Source of the DNA: CAYLNK01 sp964384675
Lineage (GTDB): Bacteria > Acidobacteriota > Thermoanaerobaculia > UBA5066
Assembly (NCBI GenBank): GCA_964384675.1
Contig: CAYLNK010000019.1
Span: forward strand, 1-39,887
Direction of reading: 5' to 3'
DNA length: 39,887 bases
The first letter of the stretch is position 1, and each line of letters starts with the position of its first letter. The position numbers and the translations under genes were made by a program. This document shows positions 34,354 through 39,887 of this stretch, in pieces. The notes below the pieces were generated by a model. That model worked only from the letters and a program-made list of their open reading frames with translations. It was not told the origin of the DNA and did not search any database.

Positions 34354-36210
34354 ATGACGCAGACCCACGCCGACACCCTGGAGTTCCGGAGCGAGCTCCG
34401 GCAGGTCCTCGAGATCATCACCCACTCGCTCTACACGCACCGCGAGGTGTTCCTGCGCGAGCTGATCTCGAACGCCAGCGACGCCATCGACAAGCTCCGC
34501 TACCGCTCTCTCTCGGAGCCGGCCCTCCTCGACGGCGAGCCGGACTGGAAGGTCCGCCTGACCACGGACCGCGAGGCGGGCACGCTCACGATCTCAGACA
34601 ACGGCGTCGGGATGACGCTGGCGGAGGCGGTCGAGAACCTCGGCACGATCGCGAAGTCGGGCACCAAGGCGTTCCTGAAGAGCCTCGCCGACGCGGACGC
34701 GCAGTCCCGTCCCGAGCTGATCGGGCAGTTCGGCGTCGGCTTCTACTCCGCGTTCATGGTCGCCGACCGCGTGACGGTCGTCTCCCTCGCGGCAGGCTCC
34801 GGCAACGAGGCGGTGCGGTGGGAGTCCGACGGGCAGGGGACGTTCACCGTCGGGGCCGCGGAGAAGGCGAGCCGCGGTACGGACGTGACCCTGCACCTGA
34901 AGGACGACGCGAAGGAGTTTCTCGACGACTGGCGGCTGAAGCAGCTGGTCAAGCAGTACTCCGACTTCGTCGAGCACCCCGTCGTCCTCGACGCCGAGAC
35001 CGTCAACTCGCAGAAGGCGCTCTGGCTGAAGGCCAAGGCCGACGTGACCGCGGAGGACGCCGCGTCGTTCTACCGGCAGGTCTCGGGGGACTTCGAGAAG
35101 CCCGCCAAGGTGATCCAGTACGGGGCGGAGGGGACGACCGAGTTCAAGGTCCTCCTCTTCATCCCGTCGCGCCTGCCGTTCGAGATGCGCTTCGGCGAGG
35201 CGAAGGTGGGCCCGCGCCTCTACGTCCGGCGCGTGCTGGTGATGGACCACTGCGAGGCGCTGCTCCCGCCGTGGCTCCGCTTCGTGAAAGGCGTGGTGGA
35301 CTGTCCCGACCTGCCGCTCAACGTCTCGCGCGAGACCGTCCAGAAGAACCCGATCCTGGAGCGGATCCGGAAGAACGTCGTCAAGAACGTGCTGAAGGCG
35401 CTCGACGAGCTGAGGCGCGACGAGCCCGCCGTCTACGCGACGTTCTTCAAGGAGCTGGGGCCCGTCCTGAAGGAGGGCGTCGCGCGCGACCCGGAGCACC
35501 GCGAGGCACTGGCCGACCTCCTCCTCTTCGAGTCGCTGAAGACGCCGGCGGGGGAGACGACGACCCTCGCGGAGTACGTCGCGAAGATGCCGGACGAGCA
35601 GAAGGAGATCTGGACTCTCTCGGGCGAGAGCCGCGCCGCCGTCGAGAACGCGCCGGTGCTCGAGGTCTTCAAGGAGAAGGGGTGGGACGTCCTCCTCCTG
35701 ACGGATCCGATCGACGAGCTCGCGCTCCCCGAGCTCCGCGAGTACAAGGGGAAGGCGCTGAAGGCGGCCGACCGAGGCGAGGTGCCCGATGCCGTGAAGC
35801 CGGAAGGGGATGCCCCGGACGAGTCCCGCTTCCGCGGGCTCTTCGACCTGCTGGCCGGGTCGCTCGACGGCGTTAAGGAGGTCCGGCTCTCGCGCCGCCT
35901 CCGCGAGAGCGCGGCGTGTCTCGTGGCCCCGGAGGGGGAGATGGGGGCGAACCTCGAGAGGATCCTGAAGCGCGCGGGCCACGCGGACGACGTCGGCGAG
36001 ACGAAGCGGATCCTGGAGCTGAACGCCGCGCATCCGGCCGTGGAGGCGCTCCGCGCGCTCCACGAGAAGGCTCCCTCCGACGCGCGCATCGGCGAGTACG
36101 GGCTCCTCCTCTACGAGGAGGCCGTCCTCGCCGAGGGCTCGAAGGTGAAGGACCCGGTCGCGATGGCGCGGCGGATCAACGAGCTCCTGGTGCGCGACGC
36201 GGCCCGCTGA
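34354..36210 (+). CDS. htpG: Chaperone HtpG (Hsp90)
   Basis: 618 residues, typical for bacterial Hsp90. The N-terminal GHKL ATPase has RELISNASDAIDKLR, DNGVGM and GQFGVGFYSAFMV (lid). The middle domain has the catalytic-Arg region LPLNVSRETVQ, and the C-terminal dimerisation region ends NELLVRDAAR. It works on late folding intermediates with DnaK and completes the stress set formed with clpB-hsp20-htrA about 27 kb away. ATG 34354 is 33 nt after modA with GGAGG in the spacer and TAAGAT upstream. No CIRCE is present. Confidence 0.98.
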   Translation: MTQTHADTLEFRSELRQVLEIITHSLYTHREVFLRELISNASDAIDKLRYRSLSEPALLDGEPDWKVRLTTDREAGTLTISDNGVGMTLAEAVENLGTIAKSGTKAFLKSLADADAQSRPELIGQFGVGFYSAFMVADRVTVVSLAAGSGNEAVRWESDGQGTFTVGAAEKASRGTDVTLHLKDDAKEFLDDWRLKQLVKQYSDFVEHPVVLDAETVNSQKALWLKAKADVTAEDAASFYRQVSGDFEKPAKVIQYGAEGTTEFKVLLFIPSRLPFEMRFGEAKVGPRLYVRRVLVMDHCEALLPPWLRFVKGVVDCPDLPLNVSRETVQKNPILERIRKNVVKNVLKALDELRRDEPAVYATFFKELGPVLKEGVARDPEHREALADLLLFESLKTPAGETTTLAEYVAKMPDEQKEIWTLSGESRAAVENAPVLEVFKEKGWDVLLLTDPIDELALPELREYKGKALKAADRGEVPDAVKPEGDAPDESRFRGLFDLLAGSLDGVKEVRLSRRLRESAACLVAPEGEMGANLERILKRAGHADDVGETKRILELNAAHPAVEALRALHEKAPSDARIGEYGLLLYEEAVLAEGSKVKDPVAMARRINELLVRDAAR

Positions 36211-36461
36211 CGGCGGCCCGCTCCGTCCGCGTCGGCCCGCCATTGCCGGAGCGAGCCGGACCTCCTATCGTCGAGGCGATGAGGACGTCCGGCGGGCCGA
36301 TGGTGAGCTCCGGTCGGATTCGGCCGCGTCTTCTGCTCCTGGGCTCGCCGTCCTGACGGTCGGCGGCTGCGCCCGGCGCCCGTTTCCGCCCGCTGACCCC
36401 TTCGTCCGGGCCCCCGTCCCCACCGCCTCCCGCGAATCGAGCGAGCCCGCCGCGTCCTCCG
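36211..36461 (+). other. Spacer with a possible decayed lipoprotein start
   Basis: A 251-nt stretch between convergent htpG and blc with no intact gene and no clear terminator. On the plus strand ATG 36280 or 36301 opens RIRPRLLLLG, then stops at 36355-36357. One base over, the next frame continues LAVLTVGGCARRPFPPADPF, a plausible lipobox. Joining them needs a single extra base in the GGG run near 36344. This could be the remnant of a small lipoprotein gene, or chance in GC-rich DNA. Confidence 0.25.
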
Positions 36462-36998
36462 TCAATGCCTTGTCCGCTTCAGGCGGGACGGGTCGTAGCC
36501 CTGGGACTTCAAACGCGCGAGGATCCCCTCGTAGGTCGCCTCGGGCATCGTCGGGGTCCTGCACAGGATCCACAGGTAGTCCCGGCTCGGGTGGCCGACG
36601 ACGGCGTACTCGTAGTCGGCACCGAGGTCGACGATCCAGTAGTCGCCCCAGAACGGGCGGAAGAAGCTCACCTCGAGCTTCGCGTTCGTGGCGCGATCCA
36701 CCACCCTGGCGCGGCCGAGCGCCGACTTCTCCTCTCCGTCGAGCGAGTCCTTCCTGCACCGGTTCAGGACGTCGATGTCTCCGTCCTTCCGGATCGTGTA
36801 GGTGGCCGTCGTGGCCACGCAGCCCCTCTGGAACTTCTGCGGAAAGCTGGCGATCTCGAACCAGGTCCCGACGTAGCGCGCGAGATCGACGTGAGACACC
36901 GTCTCGAGGGGTGGCGGCTTGGGGTGCTCCGTCGTCCTCCCCGAGCAGCCGGCGAGTGCGGCCAGGGAGGCGAGGATCGCCAGGGGTTTCATCGTCAT
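36462..36998 (-). CDS. blc: Outer-membrane lipocalin lipoprotein Blc
   Basis: 178 residues. A lipoprotein signal with lipobox LAALAGC puts the acylated Cys at 18. The lipocalin kernel GTWFEIA (44-50) with its invariant Trp46 is followed by CVATTATYTI, the disulphide and strand pattern, YWIVDLGADYEYAVVGHP and YLWILCRTP, all typical of Blc/ApoD-type lipocalins. In E. coli Blc binds lysophospholipids and is expressed under envelope stress or stationary phase through RpoS. ATG 36998 or the ATG two codons later can serve as start. TATATT (37017-37012) lies 13 nt before the first. It is followed downstream by the htpG spacer and preceded by the propeller-like gene. Confidence 0.94.
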   Translation of the reverse strand: MTMKPLAILASLAALAGCSGRTTEHPKPPPLETVSHVDLARYVGTWFEIASFPQKFQRGCVATTATYTIRKDGDIDVLNRCRKDSLDGEEKSALGRARVVDRATNAKLEVSFFRPFWGDYWIVDLGADYEYAVVGHPSRDYLWILCRTPTMPEATYEGILARLKSQGYDPSRLKRTRH

Positions 36999-37011
36999 CT
37001 CTCGACGCGCG

Positions 37012-37017
37012 AATATA
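37012..37017 (-). promoter_or_regulatory. -10 element of blc
   Basis: TATATT (37017-37012, minus strand) inside GCGTATATTCGC, 13 nt before the first blc ATG. The same TATATTCGC occurs before gltX. A leader of only about 7 nt is expected, with a weak GAGAG before the ATG. Confidence 0.45.
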
Positions 37018-37069
37018 CGCGCCAGGCCCGGCGTCCCGTCGAGCGCGGCGGCCGGTTGCGCGGTGGCGG

Positions 37070-38674
37070 CTACCGCGGGTCGGGTGACGCGGGGGCGGGC
37101 GCCGTGTCGGTCGCCACCGCGCTCCCCACCCCGCCCGGCATCCCGAAGAACATCCGGACCGTGCCGTCGCGGAGCTTGACGACCGTCGGGTCGAAGCGCT
37201 CTCTTGCCTCCAGCACCTGGCGTCCCGCGACACCCGAGGCCGGGAAGAGCCTCCCGTCCTCGCTCTCGGCCGCCCGGAAGCTCTCGTAGCTCTTGTAGTA
37301 GAGGCGGAAGGCGCCCCCCGTCACCTTCACGACGTCGGGGTCGACCGAGTCCCGTCCCGTCGCCTCGCTACCCGCCTCACCCGCCTCCAGCGTCCAGGTC
37401 AGCCCTTCGTCGGTCGAAACGGCGGTCCGGGTGTTGTTCCGGTTGACGGCGCCGCCCGTGCCGTACCAGTCGGCCACGTAGTAGAGCCGCCAGCGTCCGT
37501 CCGCGAGCCGCACGGCGTGCGGCACCTGGAGGATTCCGGCGTCCTGTGGGCCCGGCCGCATCCGCTCGCCCGCCTCGATCGTGAACGCCAGCCCGTCGGT
37601 CGAGACGGCGCTCTTCAGCACGTGGCTGCCCGGGGCGCCGTCGGGCCAGAGGAACCGCCAGCCGCCGGCGCGGAGGTAGACGACAGCGATGTCCCCCATC
37701 TGCCCCCGCGTTCCCGGATCGGGGGCGAACGTGAAGCCGTCGGCGCTGGTGGCGCTTCGCATCCCGCCCTGGCCCGGCGTGAAGAGCCGGAGCCGTCCGT
37801 CGGGCAAGGCGATCACGCGCGGCACGCCCGAGCCGCCACCCAGGCGCAGGCCGTCCTCGACGCGCCACGTCCACCCCTCGGAGGGGGCGAGCGTGAAGCG
37901 AGCCTCCCAGCCGGGCTCCTCCGGGTCTGCCGCGGTGTCCGGCGAGGCGACCGTGAAGGTGGCGTCCCCGGACGTCCCGTCGATCGGCGTCGCCCACGCG
38001 AGGACGGCCGGCTCGGAGCTCACCTCGACGACGACCGGATCGGAGGCGTGTGCGGGCGCCCACGCCCCGAGCACGTCGTCGATCTGGGCCGAGCCGAGCG
38101 CGGGCACGTCCACGGTGGTCTCGCCGAGGAGCACGGCCGAGGACGCGCTCCGGAGCGAGACGTGAACGCGAGCGGAGGCCGTCTCGCTCGGGTTGACGAG
38201 GCCCACGTTCACGCGTGCGCCGTGGAGAGGCGCGAAGACGCCGGCCGTCACCGCGGCCGAGGCCGGCACCGCCGGCACGCCGACGCCGAAGGTGCCGCAC
38301 GCGGCGTTCCCCGAGTTGAACGTCCGCGAGGTTGCGACGAGCGGGCCGTCGGCCCGCAGCCGGAGCGCCCCTCCACCCGAGGTCCCGAGCGATGCCACGA
38401 CGTCGGGGAGAAGCGTCCCGGCGCGCGGTGCGAGCCGCACCGGCGTCTCTGCCGGGCTCGTCCCGCCGGGCCGCGGCAGGAACCGGACCCACACCTGCCG
38501 CTCTTCCGTCCGCGACGGGTTGAAGAGCGCGAGCTCCGTCGTCCAGGTGGAGCCGGCCGCGCCGGCGCTCCGCGCCGCGGCCGGGACGAAGAGCACGGTC
38601 TCTACCGCGAGGGCGGCAGGGCTCGCGAGAGTCAGGGCGGTGGCGAGGAGGACGCAGTCCGACGTGGAGCGCAT
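37070..38674 (-). CDS. Exported protein: two NPS beta-sandwich repeats plus sialidase-like propeller
   Basis: 534 residues; I do not recognise a named family. A Sec signal peptide (1-23, ALA cut) is followed by a region (about 24-235) holding two related beta-sandwich motifs, ELALFNPSRTEERQVWVRF and NVGLVNPSETASARVHVSL. From about 255 a propeller-like part has repeated S-x-D-G turns (SADGFTF, STDGLAFTIE, STDEGLTWTLE, SEDGRLF), like Asp-box/GH43-type blades, with WRFLWPDG and WRLYYVADWYG between them. It could bind or cleave glycans outside the cell, but no catalytic triad can be assigned. The start ATG 38674-38672 has GGAGGGA 3-4 nt upstream and lies in an unusual hairpin. Confidence 0.75.
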   Translation of the reverse strand: MRSTSDCVLLATALTLASPAALAVETVLFVPAAARSAGAAGSTWTTELALFNPSRTEERQVWVRFLPRPGGTSPAETPVRLAPRAGTLLPDVVASLGTSGGGALRLRADGPLVATSRTFNSGNAACGTFGVGVPAVPASAAVTAGVFAPLHGARVNVGLVNPSETASARVHVSLRSASSAVLLGETTVDVPALGSAQIDDVLGAWAPAHASDPVVVEVSSEPAVLAWATPIDGTSGDATFTVASPDTAADPEEPGWEARFTLAPSEGWTWRVEDGLRLGGGSGVPRVIALPDGRLRLFTPGQGGMRSATSADGFTFAPDPGTRGQMGDIAVVYLRAGGWRFLWPDGAPGSHVLKSAVSTDGLAFTIEAGERMRPGPQDAGILQVPHAVRLADGRWRLYYVADWYGTGGAVNRNNTRTAVSTDEGLTWTLEAGEAGSEATGRDSVDPDVVKVTGGAFRLYYKSYESFRAAESEDGRLFPASGVAGRQVLEARERFDPTVVKLRDGTVRMFFGMPGGVGSAVATDTAPAPASPDPR

Positions 38675-38703
38675 GAGTCCCTCCGTGTCTTCGGCTCATG
38701 CGC
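38669..38703 (-). promoter_or_regulatory. Start-codon hairpin with the Shine-Dalgarno in its loop
   Basis: In the mRNA, GCGCATGAG (38703-38695 read as the transcript) pairs perfectly with CTCATGCGC (38677-38669), a 9-bp stem. The 17-nt loop ends in GGAGGGA, the Shine-Dalgarno; the start codon ATG is inside the 3' arm. Translation of the propeller-like gene would need the stem to open, so it may respond to temperature, a protein or a small RNA. Upstream TAAGCT, preceded by TG, is a possible extended -10. Confidence 0.5.
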
Positions 38704-38743
38704 GCGGGACACCCGAGCTTACACGTCACCCCGGAAGAGGCTC

Positions 38744-38764
38744 GCGGCCCGACGAAAGGGCCGC
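38744..38764. other. Hairpin in the propeller/modB divergent spacer
   Basis: GCGGCCC/GGGCCGC, 7 bp, with loop GACGAAA. It lies between the two divergent genes, about 70 bp from the propeller-like start and 113 bp from modB. No U-tract. Role unknown; possible protein-binding palindrome. Confidence 0.3.
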
Positions 38765-38838
38765 TCCGGGGGCGGGGCAGACGACTCGTTCCCGCCCGCC
38801 GCGGGGTGACCGGGCCCCCTTCCCCGAGCGCGGTTTGA

Positions 38839-38869
38839 CGGAGGAGTGTGAATCGGCAATCGTCCTCCG
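38839..38869 (+). promoter_or_regulatory. Inverted repeat before modB that includes a GGAGG
   Basis: CGGAGGA (38839-38845) / TCCTCCG (38863-38869), 7 bp with a 17-nt loop, ending 7 nt before the modB ATG. The GGAGG here is too far from the ATG to act directly unless the hairpin forms. It does not match ModE sites or the Moco riboswitch. TTGACG (38835-38840) could be a -35, but no convincing -10 follows. Confidence 0.3.
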
Positions 38870-38876
38870 ACCTCGA

Positions 38877-39551
38877 ATGGACGGAACAGCGCTTCTCCTC
38901 AGCCTCGAGCTGGCGGCCGCCACCTCGGCGGCCCTTCTCGTCGTGGGGACGCCCCTCGCCGCCTGGCTGGCGTTCTCCCGGGTCCGCGGCAAGGTCCTCG
39001 TGGAGGCGCTGGTGGCGCTCCCGCTGGTCCTCCCGCCCACCGTGCTCGGCTTCTACGTCCTCCTCGCGATCGGTCCGCGCAGCCCGTTCGGCGCGGCTTG
39101 GGAGCGGGTGACCGGCTCGCTGCTGCCGTTCTCGTTCACGGGCCTCCTCCTCGGGTCGGTGCTCTACAGCCTGCCGTTTGCCGTGCAGCCGTTCGCGGCG
39201 GCGTTCCGGGGGGTGCCGCCGGCCCTGCTGGAGGCGTCGGCGTGCCTCGGCGTCTCCCGAGCCGGGACGTTCCGGCGCGTCGTCCTGCCGCTCTCGGCGC
39301 GCGGGATCGTGACCGGGCTGGTCCTGGCGTTCGCCCACACGTTGGGCGAGTTCGGCGTCGTTCTCATGGTGGGCGGGAACATCGCCGGCCGCACGCGAAC
39401 CGCCTCGATCGCCATCTACGATCACGTGCAGGCGCTCGACTACGCCGCGGCGTCGCGGACCTCGCTCGTCCTGCTCGCACTTTCCTTCCTGCTCCTCGCC
39501 GTCACGTACGGCCTCGGGCGCCGCGCGGCGACGACGTGGTCGCTGTCCTAG
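38877..39551 (+). CDS. modB: Molybdate ABC transporter permease ModB
   Basis: 224 residues, the normal length. About five membrane helices and the ABC-permease EAA loop ASACLGVSRAGTFRRVVLPL, which docks to the ATPase, then AHTLGEFGVVLMVGGN, characteristic of ModB/CysT-type permeases. It forms the inner-membrane channel that receives molybdate from ModA. ATG 38877 fits the first helix (LLLSLELAAATSAALLVVG); there is no close Shine-Dalgarno. Overlaps modC by 16 nt. Confidence 0.95.
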   Translation: MDGTALLLSLELAAATSAALLVVGTPLAAWLAFSRVRGKVLVEALVALPLVLPPTVLGFYVLLAIGPRSPFGAAWERVTGSLLPFSFTGLLLGSVLYSLPFAVQPFAAAFRGVPPALLEASACLGVSRAGTFRRVVLPLSARGIVTGLVLAFAHTLGEFGVVLMVGGNIAGRTRTASIAIYDHVQALDYAAASRTSLVLLALSFLLLAVTYGLGRRAATTWSLS

Positions 39552-39887
39552 AGCTCGACGTCGACGTCCGCCCCATCGTGCGGGGCCGGCTCGCGCTGCC
39601 GCTCGAGCCCGCGTGCACGCTGGTCCTCTTCGGGCCGTCCGGGTCTGGCAAGACCACGCTCCTGCGCGCGGTGGCGGGTCTCGAGCGGCGGGCGCGCGGG
39701 ACGATCCGCTGCGGCGGGGAGGTCTGGCTCGACTCGGCGTCGGCGATCGCCGTGCCGCCGGCTCGGCGCCGCCTCGGCTTCCTGCCCCAGGGCGACTCGC
39801 TCTTCCCTCACCTCGACGTGGCGGGCAACGTCGCCTACGGGCTCGACCGCCTCCCGCGCCCGGCGCGGGAACGCCGGGTCGCGGACC
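39536..39887 (+). CDS. modC: Molybdate ABC transporter ATPase ModC (truncated by window end)
   Basis: 117 residues visible, running off the right edge in frame. GTG 39536, inside the end of modB, is the probable start (VVAVLELDVDVRPIVRG). Walker A is GPSGSGKTT, followed by LLRAVAGLERRARGTI. The Q-loop LPQGDSLFPHLDVAGNVAYGL is typical of molybdate/sulfate-type importers. The signature, Walker B and any TOBE/MOP domain would lie beyond the window. With ModB and the distant ModA it makes a high-affinity molybdate importer. Confidence 0.93.
   Translation, partial: MVAVLELDVDVRPIVRGRLALPLEPACTLVLFGPSGSGKTTLLRAVAGLERRARGTIRCGGEVWLDSASAIAVPPARRRLGFLPQGDSLFPHLDVAGNVAYGLDRLPRPARERRVAD

Noticed and set aside
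34594..36243. 549-codon minus-strand frame opposite htpG
   Set aside because: Antisense shadow with Glu/Leu/Arg bias; HtpG motifs on the plus strand are complete.
37377..39425. 682-codon minus-strand frame covering modB and the propeller gene
   Set aside because: Reads as Arg/Gly/Pro repeats, runs antisense to modB and out of frame with the exported protein, which has a proper signal peptide.

Overview
The window is very GC-rich, gene-dense bacterial DNA of diderm (Gram-negative type) character: a TonB-dependent receptor ending in Phe, a Blc lipoprotein, RseP, HtrA and many exported proteins. A propeller-type hybrid histidine kinase, a receptor with an N-terminal carboxypeptidase-regulatory-like domain, M28 and amidohydrolase exoenzymes, a fused E1 alpha/beta dehydrogenase and the MEP isoprenoid route together look most like Acidobacteriota (for example Thermoanaerobaculia or Vicinamibacteria). 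That placement is an inference, not proven by any marker here. One run of exactly 100 N (30704-30803) shows this is a draft or metagenome scaffold. I see no prophage, IS element, CRISPR array or integrase.

Layout. 1-576: tail of an unknown gene, tRNA-Gln(CTG), and a strongly structured intergenic stretch. 577-3295: gltX with a VanZ-like gene overlapping its end (-), divergent from a DMT exporter (+). 3299-7791: proteostasis operon clpB-hsp20-htrA (-) behind a near-consensus promoter. 7961-9601: a small orphan gene (+) converging on queE-queC (-). 9609-12248: a processive GT2 glycosyltransferase (-) divergent from a GT-C-like membrane glycosyltransferase (+). The latter heads a tightly overlapped envelope/isoprenoid operon truA-uppS-cdsA-dxr-rseP-ispG (12245-18450), followed by a SirB1-like gene and the fused E1 dehydrogenase (to 21676). 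21677-21953: a 74-bp tandem repeat array. 21954-24833: exported amidohydrolase and DHA2-type MFS exporter (-). 24914-31741: hybrid kinase, small Cys/His exported protein and TonB receptor (+), the receptor interrupted by an in-frame 66-bp repeat and the assembly gap. 31831-36210: M28 peptidase, ModA, HtpG (+). 36462-38674: Blc lipocalin and an exported propeller-like protein (-). 38877-end: modB and a truncated modC (+).

How the genes work together. UppS, CdsA, Dxr, RseP and IspG supply and use isoprenoid and phospholipid precursors for the envelope, and the two flanking glycosyltransferases may use the same lipid carriers. ClpB, Hsp20, HtrA and the separate HtpG form a stress set. ModA and ModBC would make one molybdate importer although about 4.6 kb separates them. 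The hybrid kinase, the small protein and the receptor may be one sense-and-import locus.

The most unusual signal is in gene starts. At ten genes a TANNNT -10-like hexamer lies only 6-10 nt before the start codon with no well-placed Shine-Dalgarno, the signature of leaderless transcription. In several cases that hexamer contains the stop codon of the gene upstream. Other genes (clpB, hsp20, htpG, the TonB receptor) have ordinary leaders with Shine-Dalgarno sites, so two initiation modes seem to coexist.
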